NCBI RefSeq assembly: GCF_017447225.1
Contig: NZ_JAFSNZ010000023.1
Coordinates: 1-49,504 of the forward strand
DNA: 49,504 nucleotides
From: Methanobrevibacter sp.
Lineage (GTDB): Archaea > Methanobacteriota > Methanobacteria > Methanobacteriales > Methanobacteriaceae
Reading direction: 5' to 3'
Within the stretch, counting starts at the first letter, position 1. Each line of letters starts with the position of its first letter. Positions 9,836-18,889 of the stretch are shown here, in pieces. The notes under the pieces are model-generated. The model was not told the DNA's origin, made no database searches, and saw nothing but the letters and a program-made list of their open reading frames with translations. The position numbers were made by a program, and so were the translations under genes.

Positions 9836-10622
9836 CTCTGATTATTTTATTCTCATCCAAAATATCCTCAGCATCACTGCTGTTAATCCAATTTATGAAA
9901 TCCAAAGTTTCATTGCTGGGATCATCTTTTATAAGAAGCAAAAATGGTCTTTGAAGCAAGTATGATCCATTTGCAATTGATTCTTCTGTCGGATAAATTC
10001 CATCAATACCCAATGCTTTAATATCATCATCCAAATATGACAATGAAACTATCCCTATGGATGAAGTGTCCTGTTCAATAGCTTGTTTGATGGAACCCTG
10101 AGAATTAAAAACAATTGCATCGTTTAAAATTGGCGTTTGATTCATGACTATTGTTTTAAATGCATCCAAAGTACCGGAACCTTCTTCTCGAACAAAAACA
10201 TTTATAGATTTATTTTCACCCCCCACCTGATTCCAATTAGTTATATTGCCGTTGAAAATACATTTAAGTTCCTCAGCAGACAAATCGCTAATATTATTTG
10301 AAGGATTAACGGCAACAACAATTCCCTCACGACCCAGTTCATATTCTGTAAAGCCATACTCATTATCCAACTCTTTTGAGCACATGCCAATATCTGCAAT
10401 ATCAGCATCGACACACTTGATAGCCATATTTGATCCACCACCTTGAACAGTTATATCTGTTTCAGAGCGATTTTTCTTATATTCCTCAACCAAATCTTCA
10501 CAAACCGGCTGAATTGAAGAAGAACCTATAATATTAATCTCTTCAGAATTTGCATTGCCCTGAATTAACACCATAAGTCCTAAAGCTAAAATTAATGAGA
10601 ATATAATATACTTCTTTTTCAT
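9828..10622 (-). CDS. pstS: Phosphate-binding protein PstS
   Basis: 264 residues from the chosen ATG. Residues 1-26 are a Sec-type signal sequence with no lipobox cysteine, so the protein is probably anchored by the uncleaved signal or is free. Phosphate-binding features include IIGSSSIQPVCEDLV near 31, GGGSNMAIKCVDADIADIGMCSKEL near 60-85 and REEGSGTLDAF near 143. An in-frame GTG nine bases upstream lies inside the ribosome site GGTGAG, so ATG 10622 is preferred. The TATA element TTTATATA on the minus strand lies at 10657-10666. Confidence 0.93.
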   Translation of the reverse strand: MKKKYIIFSLILALGLMVLIQGNANSEEINIIGSSSIQPVCEDLVEEYKKNRSETDITVQGGGSNMAIKCVDADIADIGMCSKELDNEYGFTEYELGREGIVVAVNPSNNISDLSAEELKCIFNGNITNWNQVGGENKSINVFVREEGSGTLDAFKTIVMNQTPILNDAIVFNSQGSIKQAIEQDTSSIGIVSLSYLDDDIKALGIDGIYPTEESIANGSYLLQRPFLLLIKDDPSNETLDFINWINSSDAEDILDENKIIRGV

Positions 10623-10656
10623 TGCTCTCACCGTGTAATAGACTTATCATGATGAA

Positions 10657-10666
10657 GTATATAAAC
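10657..10666 (-). promoter_or_regulatory. Promoter of the pst operon
   Basis: Minus-strand GTTTATATAC lies 35 bases before the pstS ATG. Just downstream, over the likely transcript start, is the 8-base palindrome ATCATGAT (about 10647-10654), a possible repressor site; the binding protein is unknown. The next upstream gene is a PhoU-like regulator on the same strand, 107 bases away. Confidence 0.5.
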
Positions 10667-10729
10667 TTTACTTTTTGTGAAAGAAAGTTCTCAAAATAGG
10701 AACAATGAAATTTAAAAAAATAAAAGGGA

Positions 10730-11626
10730 TTATTCCCTGAAAGTACGTGGAGTAGTTGGTCTAGGAATATTATCATGAAATTCAATAGCCACATCCCTAA
10801 TCTCTACAGAAATATCACCAATACGTTCAAAAGCCTTAATTACTCTAAATAGATAAATGAAGTAATTTGAACGTTCTTTTTCATCAAAAGAATTTTCAGC
10901 CATTTGGGTTGCAATAAGATTAATAGCTTTAGACTGCAGAATGTGAATTGACTCTTCCAATTCCATAATATCCTCTTTTAGTTCTGTACGACCTTCTAAA
11001 AAAGCAAGCATGGATAAACGAAGCATTTTTTGAGCAGTTTTATACATTTTCTTTAGTTTTTTAAGAATTGACTCGTTTACTTCATAAATGTCATTAATGA
11101 CAAACTTTGCAATATGGCCACAATAATCACCTATACGCTCCAAATCATATGCAACCTCATTATATAAAACAGATTTGGAGAATTCTGAATGCTGATTAAT
11201 GCTGACAATAGTCTCGACAGATGTTCTGATCTTTTCCACCATGTTATTTGTAGCATAATCCATTTCCAAAGCCCTTTTAGCCTTTTCTTCATCATATTCC
11301 AAAATCGCATCAAATGAAGTTTCAAGTTGGGAATGGACATGTTTCTCCATATTGGCCAGCATATCATTGATTAAAACATTGCCCGCAACATCCCGAGGCA
11401 TTGTGTATTCACCTAATGATTCAGCAACTGCTTCATAACTTTTTAAATCAATCATATATGCTCTTTTTATAGTCCCGTCCTTGATTAATGGTTGCATTAA
11501 TTGAGTCACATACCTGCGGGAAATTCCAAAACGTTCTGCAATCTCATCCTGAGTTGAAGGATTTTCATATAGAATAAAATCCAAAATATCTTTTAAAGTT
11601 TTGTTTTTCTTTGCCATAGCAATCAT
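10730..11626 (-). CDS. HTH-PhoU phosphate-uptake regulator
   Basis: 298 residues. An N-terminal winged-helix domain (about 8-75) includes TQDEIAERFGISRRYVTQLM, a clear helix-turn-helix. Two PhoU repeats follow from about residue 90, rich in long helices with the metal-binding style ERIGDYCGHIAKF near 168 and FERIGDISVEIRDVAIEF near 269. Fusion of DNA-binding and PhoU domains is an archaeal arrangement. Lying directly upstream of pstSCAB, it most likely senses phosphate or transporter state and controls the operon. The ATG overlaps the stop of the upstream membrane-protein gene (ATGA), so they form a translational pair. Confidence 0.88.
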   Translation of the reverse strand: MIAMAKKNKTLKDILDFILYENPSTQDEIAERFGISRRYVTQLMQPLIKDGTIKRAYMIDLKSYEAVAESLGEYTMPRDVAGNVLINDMLANMEKHVHSQLETSFDAILEYDEEKAKRALEMDYATNNMVEKIRTSVETIVSINQHSEFSKSVLYNEVAYDLERIGDYCGHIAKFVINDIYEVNESILKKLKKMYKTAQKMLRLSMLAFLEGRTELKEDIMELEESIHILQSKAINLIATQMAENSFDEKERSNYFIYLFRVIKAFERIGDISVEIRDVAIEFHDNIPRPTTPRTFRE

Positions 11627-12492
11627 TTTTTATAATCATCAAGTAAATCATTGGATTCAAATTGAAATCCGTCTATTGATTCATTTATTTTTCTTTTTGA
11701 ACGATTAGTATTATTTCTATTATGTGAATAATTATTCCTAGGATGTTGTCTAGGAGGAGTTCTGCGGGATTTTCTGCGATTAACCTGTTTTAATTCCAAG
11801 TCATCTAAATTTCTGCTATTTTTTTTGCGATGAATATTTTTTAATTGCAAATCATCATAATCATTTTCATTGAAGTTTCTTCTTAAATTATTGAATTCCT
11901 TTTCAGATGCTCTTGCGGAAGATAAAATGTTATTAATAACATAAATCAGCAATAAAAATGCAATTAATGCCATTGGGAAATCCACATAATCAAAGATTAC
12001 ACTGAAAGTATGTGAAACAGTACTTCCACCATCTGAAAATCCTCTAGCTAAGAATATAAGTCCAATCAATAGAATTATAATACCGTCAGATTTTTTAACA
12101 AGGTCTCTTTTTAGTATAAATGGATAAACACTCATTACAATTAAGGAGAAACCTAAAACCCTATATAGATTATTTGAAGCTACTCCTTGAATTGATAAAT
12201 AAATATTCAGGAATGCACTTGGTAAGAAACCCCATTCAGACAAGAATGCCAGTATCAATAAAAGCTGAATGATTAAAACAACAACTAAAGGAAATACATA
12301 TGCTATATCCCATTCAAAATTTGTAGAAAATTTTGCATTAGTAACTGGTTTTTCTAAGGCTTCAGACAGTACATTATAAAGAACAGATGATAATACTGAT
12401 CCAATAATAGTACCTGCAACACCTAAAACCGCAGTTGTCATAGCGACAAATGCTGAAATACATGCCACTAAAATAATTTTTGAATGATTCAA
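11623..12492 (-). CDS. Six-helix membrane protein with basic Asn/Arg-rich tail
   Basis: About 289 residues of unknown function. The first 200 residues hold about six hydrophobic helices; the first has AVLGVAGTIIGSVLSSVLYNVL. The rest is a charged cytoplasmic-looking tail with two related blocks (NDYDDLQLKNIHRKKNSRN and RNLDDLELKQVNRRKSRR) and then a Pro/Arg/His/Asn stretch. I favour a TTG start at 12492, because AGGTGAT lies just before it and the upstream in-frame GTG (12501) is part of that site. It is coupled by ATGA overlap to the HTH-PhoU regulator. It may be a membrane partner of phosphate sensing; that is inference from position only. Confidence 0.65.
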   Translation of the reverse strand: MNHSKIILVACISAFVAMTTAVLGVAGTIIGSVLSSVLYNVLSEALEKPVTNAKFSTNFEWDIAYVFPLVVVLIIQLLLILAFLSEWGFLPSAFLNIYLSIQGVASNNLYRVLGFSLIVMSVYPFILKRDLVKKSDGIIILLIGLIFLARGFSDGGSTVSHTFSVIFDYVDFPMALIAFLLLIYVINNILSSARASEKEFNNLRRNFNENDYDDLQLKNIHRKKNSRNLDDLELKQVNRRKSRRTPPRQHPRNNYSHNRNNTNRSKRKINESIDGFQFESNDLLDDYKK

Positions 12493-12654
12493 AATTATCA
12501 CCTAAAAAAATTAATTGAATTAAATTGTAATAATACTATTTATTTTTTATATTTAAATATTTAATTATTAAGTTAATATTAGAATCAACAAATATTCCTT
12601 TAAAATACCAGAATAACTAAAATAAACGATAAAATTACAAAAATAGTTTTTAAA

Positions 12655-12727
12655 AGCCTTAGGGGGGATTCGAACCCCCGACTTCCACCTTACCAAGGTG
12701 GCGCTCTACCGGCTGAGCCACTAAGGC
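12655..12727 (-). tRNA. tRNA-Thr (anticodon GGT)
   Basis: Read on the minus strand, the acceptor GCCTTAG pairs with CTAAGGC, with a U discriminator as in archaeal tRNA-Thr. The anticodon arm is CCACC-TTGGTAA-GGTGG, giving anticodon GGT. The T arm has GGGGG-TTCGAAT-CCCCC. No intron and no encoded CCA (TAA follows). The length is 73 bases. Confidence 0.96.
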
Positions 12728-12765
12728 ATAATCGAGAATACATAATAAAAAACATGAAAAAATAC

Positions 12766-12851
<86 letters not shown>

Positions 12852-13031
12852 TACAGTATAAATGTTTGTTTTTATAATATATAAATGTTTGCACCAAATA
12901 TGAATATAGATTAAAAAGGCAGCAAATAAGAATATTTAAAAAAACTATTTAAATATTAAGAAAGAAAATATTAAAATAAGTTATATGGAAAATTATTTTA
13001 TAAAATAATTGAATCGTGGTGTATCACATTG

Positions 13032-13199
13032 ATGATAATAGATATGGAAGAATGTGGAATATGCGAAGATTGCATTGACGTGTGCATGGAAGAAGCAATA
13101 ACAAAAAAAGCATATAAAGTAATTATTGACCCTGACAAATGCGATTCATGTGGTGAATGTGTTGACGTTTGTCCTGTGGGTGCGATTTATGAAGAATGA
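13032..13199 (+). CDS. Small 2[4Fe-4S] ferredoxin
   Basis: A 55-residue gene. The first cluster motif is CGICEDCIDVCM and the second CDSCGECVDVCPVGAIYEE. The spacing CxxCxxCxxxC is intact in both, but the residue after the last cysteine of the first motif is Met rather than the usual Pro, and the protein is highly acidic. It is probably a soluble low-potential electron carrier. The ATG at 13032 follows GTGGTGTATCACATTG. Only six bases separate its stop from the next gene. Confidence 0.85.
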   Translation: MIIDMEECGICEDCIDVCMEEAITKKAYKVIIDPDKCDSCGECVDVCPVGAIYEE

Positions 13200-13205
13200 T
13201 CAGAT

Positions 13206-13982
13206 ATGAAAAAACGATTTACACTAGTTGATTATGCAATTATTATTTTAGTAATATGTGCAGTTGTATTTGCATTCATACACATCACGTCTGATGATGA
13301 TTCAGCTAGAGAAAGTACATCTTATGACTCCTCAACATTGAACAAAATCGTTGAGAAATATTTAACTTATTATAGACAAGGATTTATTGTTGATACTACA
13401 ATACACGGATTTAATTCAAGTGACGGAAAACCTGTTACGTTAGAAGGTAACATCAAATGGATGGACGATGACAGGGGAAGTAACGTAAAAGGCCTTGTTA
13501 ACTGTAATGGAACAGATTATATTGTAGGACTTTATAATCACGTCCCGAATGCAGACATATACCTTGACAGCATGACCCTTGAAATGAATGGCGAGAAATA
13601 TTCTAATCTAACAGAGATTAAAGTAAATCCTGAAAATATTACCTCCATTAATGATTTAATATCAGAACTTCCAGAAAATGCAACATACGAAATCACGACT
13701 ACAATTTCTGTTGATTCCGTCGAAACGACAACATTCCAGGAAATAAACAATTTATTATTCCAAAACAATGAAAGAATTTCTGTTAAAGCTACAAATACAG
13801 GTTATACAGACCAAATAAGTATTATAAGAGCAACAGATACTGAATTATCTCAGGTTAGTCCAATCATCGGTGAATTTAATGGAATTACTGGCCAGATAAC
13901 CATAAGACTTTACAATTGTAGTGATTCGGACATAGATACCATTGAAAACAATTTTGATGTTATCAATATTCAAAAATTTTAA
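13206..13982 (+). CDS. Membrane-anchored exported protein, DUF4330-like
   Basis: 258 residues. A start MKKRFTLVDYAIIILVICAVVFAFIH gives one N-terminal membrane anchor (residues 9-28). About 225 residues outside follow, without cysteines, rich in Thr, Ser, Asn and beta-prone segments. The charged residues before the helix and the VDYAIIILV pattern recall DUF4330 proteins; that match is tentative. It sits between a ferredoxin and a polysaccharide polymerase-like gene, all on one strand with gaps of 6 and 12 bases, so an envelope role is plausible. Function unknown. Confidence 0.65.
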   Translation: MKKRFTLVDYAIIILVICAVVFAFIHITSDDDSARESTSYDSSTLNKIVEKYLTYYRQGFIVDTTIHGFNSSDGKPVTLEGNIKWMDDDRGSNVKGLVNCNGTDYIVGLYNHVPNADIYLDSMTLEMNGEKYSNLTEIKVNPENITSINDLISELPENATYEITTTISVDSVETTTFQEINNLLFQNNERISVKATNTGYTDQISIIRATDTELSQVSPIIGEFNGITGQITIRLYNCSDSDIDTIENNFDVINIQKF

Positions 13983-13994
13983 GTTGTGTGATTT

Positions 13995-15275
13995 ATGAGT
14001 TTCATTTATTCTAAATTAACATCTTTTTTAAATATAATAAGTGATGAATTTCATAAATCCTTTCTATTCACAACAATATTTTCTATTATTTCTTTTATAG
14101 AAAACCAATGGGTGAACAGTTTTTTTAAAAGTTTATATCCTAGTGAAAACTTTTTAAGTTTTATAAAGAAAAGCAATGTTTTGAAAAATCATATATTCAA
14201 CCCGTTGGTCGTTCTTGTTGTTTTTGCTGCATTTCTGGCATTATCGCTGAATTCAGTTTCCATAAGTTTAGCTGAAAGTCTGATAATTGCATTCGTATTC
14301 TTTTTTATTGGTGCAACAATACTGCCAAGGTTTTTCTTAAACGATATGAAAAATGTCTTGGTGTTTGAAAGAAGAGATATCTATTCAATAGGATTTTGTT
14401 TAATTCTAATAAGTATTGTATTTTTCTTTATCAGCATAGCATCTGTTGGTGGAATTCCAATATTAAGGCCATCAATAAGGTATCTGTTAAAACCTGCATT
14501 TACAATGCCCGTATTTCTAATAATTCCTGGAACTTGCATATTGGCTAGCGTTTATCTGAAAGATTTTCAGGATAAACTAATCACCAGATCACAAGTTCGA
14601 TTCAGATTCCTTTTACTTCTCGTAATTGATGTTGCTATTCTATTGACATTAGGCTATAGAACGCCGATTCTTGCGGCATTGCTTCTCTTAATAATCATTG
14701 CATACTATGGAGACATAATTGCCGTTTGGGAAGTCGTGCTTGGAGGAATGATAGGTGTTGGTGCAATAATTGGAATAGGATATTTCAGGTCAATCAATGA
14801 ACTGACAGTCAGCAGCGCAATTGATCCTTTTTACACTCTTAAAAGCAGAGCTGACTTCACATTGCATGTTTTGAATCTGCTTGATGTTATTGGCGGAAAC
14901 TTTGGTGTAACCCATGGCCAGATGATTGCAAGCTCAATTCCCGGAAGTGAACTTGGGCCTAGAATGCTTGTCGGTAAGTTGATTTCATGGAGAACCGAAG
15001 TTACAGTAACACCCACATTAATCGGACAGATGGTGGTTGATTTTGGAAAAGTGGGCGTTGCAGTTGAGATGTGTCTTTTAGGTTTCATATTGGGTATCGG
15101 TTTTAAAATAATGAAAAAAACTAAAAACTTCTTTTATATTGGATTATACGGATTGCTTTTGACCTATTCTATTTTAGGTGTTGAAACAGGAATTTTGGAT
15201 ATCCAGGTTTTATTTTATTTTGCAGTAGCTATTTTCATTTACATTACAATAATTTTAAAAAGTATTTTCAATTAG
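13995..15275 (+). CDS. Oligosaccharide repeat-unit polymerase-like membrane protein
   Basis: 426 residues with about 11-12 predicted membrane helices and a long external loop around residues 265-345 (TLKSRADFTLHVLNLLDV, then HGQMIASSIPGSELGPRMLVG). This layout matches archaeal O-antigen polymerase-like (Wzy-type) proteins once called DUF70. It would join repeat units of an exopolysaccharide or cell-surface glycan on the outer face of the membrane. No glycosyltransferase genes lie beside it. A GTGTGATTT site precedes the ATG. Confidence in the membrane topology is high, in the reaction moderate. Confidence 0.72.
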   Translation: MSFIYSKLTSFLNIISDEFHKSFLFTTIFSIISFIENQWVNSFFKSLYPSENFLSFIKKSNVLKNHIFNPLVVLVVFAAFLALSLNSVSISLAESLIIAFVFFFIGATILPRFFLNDMKNVLVFERRDIYSIGFCLILISIVFFFISIASVGGIPILRPSIRYLLKPAFTMPVFLIIPGTCILASVYLKDFQDKLITRSQVRFRFLLLLVIDVAILLTLGYRTPILAALLLLIIIAYYGDIIAVWEVVLGGMIGVGAIIGIGYFRSINELTVSSAIDPFYTLKSRADFTLHVLNLLDVIGGNFGVTHGQMIASSIPGSELGPRMLVGKLISWRTEVTVTPTLIGQMVVDFGKVGVAVEMCLLGFILGIGFKIMKKTKNFFYIGLYGLLLTYSILGVETGILDIQVLFYFAVAIFIYITIILKSIFN

Positions 15276-15512
15276 TAATACTAATTTTTAAATTTTTATA
15301 CGTTCAGTAATACTTTTTTATTACTTTTTTTGAAAAAAAATGCATTAAAGTATTACTTTAAAAATCTTTATATAAGAAAAATCGTAAAAATGTTTAATGT
15401 CAAGATAAAATTAAGAAGTATTCATTAACAAATTGAATAAAACTCCCTAAAACTTGATATTAAATAAAATTAAGTATTACTTTAAAGCTAAAATTTCTAA
15501 AAAAAGTAATAC
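15271..15512 (+). promoter_or_regulatory. GTAATAC/GTATTAC operator array before cbiM
   Basis: At least five copies of one motif occur in the space before cbiM: ATTAGTAATACTAAT (15271-15285, perfect palindrome), GTAAT-N8-ATTAC (15307-15324), TAAAGTATTACTTTA (15346-15360, perfect palindrome), AAGTATTACTT (15472-15482) and GTAATAC (15506-15512). The third copy directly abuts the TATA element CTTTATATAAG (15366-15376). The copies at 15472 and 15506 lie in the predicted leader. Placement before a Ni/Co transporter suggests a NikR-type or other metal-sensing repressor; the regulator is inferred, not seen. Confidence 0.6.
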
Positions 15513-15536
15513 AAATAGGAAAATGGAGGAAAAATA

Positions 15537-16184
15537 ATGCATATACCTGACGGATTTATACCATTCTGGCAATGCGCTATATACTATGTGATTTTAATCG
15601 TAGCACTATACTTTGCCAGCAAATGGGCAAGAAATAACCTTGATGAAAAACGTATCCCTCTTTTAGCCGTTCTTGCAGCAGGTATCTTTGCTATAATGTC
15701 CATGAACATGCCAATTCCATTCGGAACAAGTGGGCACATGGTTGGTGGAGCATTAGTGGCAATAATATTCTGTGCACCCGAAGCAGCCGTACTCGTATTC
15801 ACCGTTGTACTGATTATTCAAGCATTAGTATTTGGAGATGGAGGAATTACTGCACTTGGAGCAAACGTATTGAACATGGCAATTATCGGAGGATTTGTTG
15901 GTTTATACACCTTTAAAGCTTTAAAAGGAACTATCGGAATTTATGGAGCAAGTGGAGTTGCAGCATGGTTAGCAACAGTAATTGCAGCATTAGCATGTGC
16001 AATTGAAATGGCAATAGCAGGAACATTCCCATTAAGTATCGGAATCGCTTCAATGGTAACATACCACATATTCATTGGTATAATTGAAGCTGTATTGACA
16101 GTTATTGTGATAATGGCTTTAGAAAAATTCAGACCAGACCTTTTAGCTTGGAACAAAAACAAAATAGCGGAAGGAGGACAATAA
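15537..16184 (+). CDS. cbiM: ECF Ni/Co transporter, substrate-binding membrane protein
   Basis: 215 residues. It opens [17 protein letters not shown]; the MHIPDG start, with His2 near the N-terminus coordinating the metal, is the mark of CbiM/NikM. Seven hydrophobic segments follow, including [20 protein letters not shown] around residues 58-77. It captures Co2+ or Ni2+ for cobamide/F430 or for hydrogenase and methyl-CoM reductase. Cobalt and nickel versions cannot be separated from sequence alone. GGAGGAAAAATA precedes the ATG. First of four genes. Confidence 0.93.
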   Translation: MHIPDGFIPFWQCAIYYVILIVALYFASKWARNNLDEKRIPLLAVLAAGIFAIMSMNMPIPFGTSGHMVGGALVAIIFCAPEAAVLVFTVVLIIQALVFGDGGITALGANVLNMAIIGGFVGLYTFKALKGTIGIYGASGVAAWLATVIAALACAIEMAIAGTFPLSIGIASMVTYHIFIGIIEAVLTVIVIMALEKFRPDLLAWNKNKIAEGGQ

Positions 16185-16185
16185 C

Positions 16186-16473
16186 ATGGAACAACGTGAT
16201 AAAACATTAATAATAGTTGCAGTAGTAATTTGTGTTATAATAAGTTGTCTTTCCCCATTCATCGCATCAGGCGATCCAGACGGATTAGAAAAATCAGCTG
16301 AAGATTCAGGAGTTCCTGAAGACGTAGCAACCGAAGTATTCGCTTCACCATTCCCCGACTATTCATACGAACCTCTTGAATCAATTGGTGAAGTTGGCGT
16401 GCTCATATTAGGTGCGCTGCTGACACTTGTCTGCGGATTTGCTGTCGGCGAAATAGTGAAAAGAAGAAGTTAA
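16186..16473 (+). CDS. cbiN: ECF Ni/Co transporter, small subunit CbiN
   Basis: 95 residues. Two membrane helices (about 8-26 and 66-88) flank an external loop beginning ASGDPDGLEKSAEDSGVPED, which is diagnostic of CbiN and of the N-part of NikMN. CbiN inserts into CbiM and is needed for metal loading. It starts one base after the cbiM stop, using the GGAGGACAATAAC site. Confidence 0.92.
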   Translation: MEQRDKTLIIVAVVICVIISCLSPFIASGDPDGLEKSAEDSGVPEDVATEVFASPFPDYSYEPLESIGEVGVLILGALLTLVCGFAVGEIVKRRS

Positions 16474-16576
16474 GTGAAATTGTAAAAAGAGGAAGTTTAT
16501 TTAACTTCTATCTTTTTATACTATTTTTTATATAATAATTATTACTTAAAATAATAAATTTTTTTAGAGAAATATT

Positions 16577-17407
16577 ATGGCAGATATCACGAAAGCATTG
16601 AATTTGGACGAATTGGCATCAAAAGACAGCCCAATCCATAATTTGGATGGGAGAATTAAGCTTATATCTGCTATTCTGATTATTGTTATAGCTGCTTTTT
16701 CAAATAATCTGTTTATACCTATTGTTTTAGAAGTATTTTTATTAATAGTGATATATATTGCAAAATTATCTTATTTTGATTCATTTAAACGAATTGCATT
16801 ATTACTTCCGTTTGGTGGAGCAATCATAATATTTCAGCCATTCATCCATCCGGGAAACATTTTATGGAGCTATTCATGGATTACAGTAACCGATGTCGGA
16901 CTGAATTGGGCGATTTTATTGCTTGTTAGAATGATAGTTTCCCTGACTTCAATTGTAATATTATCTTCCACAAGCCCGATGCAGCAGATAGTTGCATCAT
17001 TCAGAAGACTGAAAATGCCGAAAGACCTTGCAATGATTTTAAGCATAATGGTAAGATTTTTATTCGTATTTATCGATGAACTGGCTGCAATCAGAAAATC
17101 TCAAAAATCCAGGAATTTTCATATCCATTCAAAGTTAACACCATACAAATGGAGAGTGAAACAGGTTGGTTATTCAATTGCCATGATGTTTGTTAAGTCA
17201 TATGAACAAGGTGAACGAGTTTACAAAAGTATGATCAGTCGTGGCTATTCAGACAAGTCAGATTTATTTAATGAAAAGAAATCATTGGAAAAGTTCGACT
17301 ACATATACATTGTCACAATAATTTTATTAATTATAATTATCGAAATTGTTTTAATTAAATATGCGAATCAGTTAGGATACCTTGGAGAGAACTTATCAAT
17401 AAATTAA
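16577..17407 (+). CDS. cbiQ: ECF transporter, coupling membrane protein CbiQ
   Basis: 276 residues and five to six helices. The opening [20 protein letters not shown] and the coupling segments [27 protein letters not shown] near 140-164 and [14 protein letters not shown] near 213 are the two Ala-Arg-Gly-like motifs that touch the ATPase in energy-coupling factor T proteins. A 103-base gap after cbiN holds a short hairpin and T-run near 16490-16515, so expression may be partly uncoupled there. Confidence 0.9.
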   Translation: MADITKALNLDELASKDSPIHNLDGRIKLISAILIIVIAAFSNNLFIPIVLEVFLLIVIYIAKLSYFDSFKRIALLLPFGGAIIIFQPFIHPGNILWSYSWITVTDVGLNWAILLLVRMIVSLTSIVILSSTSPMQQIVASFRRLKMPKDLAMILSIMVRFLFVFIDELAAIRKSQKSRNFHIHSKLTPYKWRVKQVGYSIAMMFVKSYEQGERVYKSMISRGYSDKSDLFNEKKSLEKFDYIYIVTIILLIIIIEIVLIKYANQLGYLGENLSIN

Positions 17408-17423
17408 TGAGGCTGGAATTAAA

Positions 17424-18263
17424 ATGAGCGAAGTACATCTTTCAACTAAAAACTTAGATTACACATACCCTGACGGAACCCATGCATTGAAAAACATCAA
17501 CATGGAAATCTACAAAGGTCAAAAGGTTGCAATAATGGGACCGAATGGTGCAGGAAAGTCCACATTGTTTTCTCATTTCAACGGACTGACCGAACCGACC
17601 TCAGGACACATTGAAATAGATGGAAAACCTATAAAATATGATAGAGATACTCTTCTTGAAGTCAGACAGAAGGTCGGAATAGTATTTCAGGATCCCAATG
17701 ACCAGCTATTTGCACCGACAGTTAAGGAAGATGTTGCTTTCGGCCCAATGAATTTGGGTTTAAGTTATGAAGAAGTGGAAAAACGTGTTGATGAAGCCTT
17801 AAAGATGGTGGGAATGGAAAAATTCAAGGATAAAACACCCCACCATTTAAGCGGAGGTCAGCAGAAAAGGGTAGCTATTGCCGGAATTATAGCAATGAGA
17901 CCCGAAATCATGATACTTGATGAGCCTACTGCAGGCTTGGATCCGGAAGGTGTCGAAAAGGTATTGAATATATTAGATAATTTAAATAAAGAAGGAATGA
18001 GTATTGTAATATCTTCACATGATATAGAAATGGTAAACGAATTTGCCGAAAAGATATTTGTTTTAAATGAAGGAGAAATACTTAAAAGTGGAGACAAACA
18101 TGATATATTTTCCAACAAGGAATTATTGAAAAAGGCTCATTTAAAAGCACCGATAACGACTGAAATATTATATAAACTTAAGGAAAAAGGATATTCTGTT
18201 GATACAACAAAAATTAGTATAAATGAAGTGGTTGAAGAAATATTAAAAATGAAAAAAGATTAA
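17424..18263 (+). CDS. cbiO: ECF transporter, ATP-binding protein CbiO
   Basis: 279 residues. Walker A is [17 protein letters not shown] near 38, the Q-loop [25 protein letters not shown] near 84, the signature [15 protein letters not shown] near 144 and Walker [17 protein letters not shown]. The [10 protein letters not shown]-loop is standard in ECF ATPases. The last 50 residues form a CbiO-type C-terminal extension. It powers CbiMNQ and starts 17 bases after cbiQ. Its end overlaps the convergent zinc-ribbon gene by four bases. Confidence 0.93.
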   Translation: MSEVHLSTKNLDYTYPDGTHALKNINMEIYKGQKVAIMGPNGAGKSTLFSHFNGLTEPTSGHIEIDGKPIKYDRDTLLEVRQKVGIVFQDPNDQLFAPTVKEDVAFGPMNLGLSYEEVEKRVDEALKMVGMEKFKDKTPHHLSGGQQKRVAIAGIIAMRPEIMILDEPTAGLDPEGVEKVLNILDNLNKEGMSIVISSHDIEMVNEFAEKIFVLNEGEILKSGDKHDIFSNKELLKKAHLKAPITTEILYKLKEKGYSVDTTKISINEVVEEILKMKKD

Positions 18264-18457
18264 TTGACAGATTTACGTTTTTTGAATCTGTCTTTAAGTT
18301 TAGTGATGAACTCAAATTCATCATCAAGTTCCGGAGAGTTTGCAAATCCACAGTTCGGACAATGAATACTGTTGCAACCATGTTTACCGCAGCTGGAACA
18401 TCCCCTATCCTCCAACGTAGTTTCATCAAACTCGAAACCACACATACGACATTTCAT
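18260..18457 (-). CDS. Small zinc-ribbon protein
   Basis: 65 residues. Cysteine pairs are CRMC, CSSC, a single C with two His ([10 protein letters not shown]) and PNC, giving seven or eight potential zinc ligands in the first 36 residues. An acidic stretch and a basic tail ([11 protein letters not shown]) end it. The function is unknown; the pattern [22 protein letters not shown] is characteristic of methanogen proteins sitting beside feoAB, so a role with iron import is possible. Ribosome site GGTGTTATT. It lies 48 bases downstream of feoA on the same strand and may share its transcript. Confidence 0.8.
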   Translation of the reverse strand: MKCRMCGFEFDETTLEDRGCSSCGKHGCNSIHCPNCGFANSPELDDEFEFITKLKDRFKKRKSVN

Positions 18458-18505
18458 AATAACACCGTTATTTTAATAAATTAAAAAATAAAAGAAAAAT
18501 TGAAG

Positions 18506-18733
18506 CTATTCTACTTCAATATTTTCAGCTTCTTCTTTACGAAGACAAACATCATAACCTTTAATACTCATTTCAATAGGATCTCCCAAAGTAGCTACTT
18601 TTTTAACTTGAATTTTAGCTCCTTTAACAAAACCCATACCTAATAAGTGTCTTCTTAAATCAATATCTCCAGTATCATGGTATTTTACTAAAGTTACTGT
18701 TTCACCAGGTTTTGCATCTTTTAATGTTTTCAT
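18506..18733 (-). CDS. feoA: Ferrous iron transport protein A
   Basis: 75 residues forming a small SH3-like domain. DTGDIDLRRHLLGMGFVKGAKIQVKK in the middle (the L-x-x-MG-hydrophobic motif) and a final EAENIEVE strand are typical of FeoA. It is a cytoplasmic partner of FeoB. ATG 18733 is chosen because GGTGAT lies four bases upstream; the in-frame start at 18748 would be inside the site. It is separated from feoB by 156 bases with its own promoter and iron boxes, so it is not simply a downstream operon gene. Confidence 0.9.
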   Translation of the reverse strand: MKTLKDAKPGETVTLVKYHDTGDIDLRRHLLGMGFVKGAKIQVKKVATLGDPIEMSIKGYDVCLRKEEAENIEVE

Positions 18734-18766
18734 TTTATCACCAATCAATAAATATTAAAATAATTT

Positions 18767-18820
18767 TTAGGTATACATAACTTTGTATTAACTATTATAT
18801 AAATATTTAGTTAAGCCAAA
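18767..18820 (-). promoter_or_regulatory. feoA promoter with two iron-box-like sites
   Basis: On the minus strand a TATA element TTTATATAAT (about 18793-18804) is flanked by two sites. TTTGGCTTAACTAA (18807-18820) is immediately upstream. TTATGTATACCTAA (18767-18780) lies about 15-25 bases downstream, over the expected transcript start. Both match the TTAGGNNNNCCTAA pattern upstream of feoB with two to three mismatches. This placement should block transcription when bound. Confidence 0.6.
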
Positions 18821-18889
18821 AAATTAATGATAATTAGAAAAATCTAATCATCATAATTTAAGATTTTATGTACATTAAATATTTTTCAC

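Noticed and set aside
15376-15536. Cobalamin riboswitch before cbiM
   Set aside because: No B12-box-like or G/C-rich core is present in the leader; the repeats look like protein operators.
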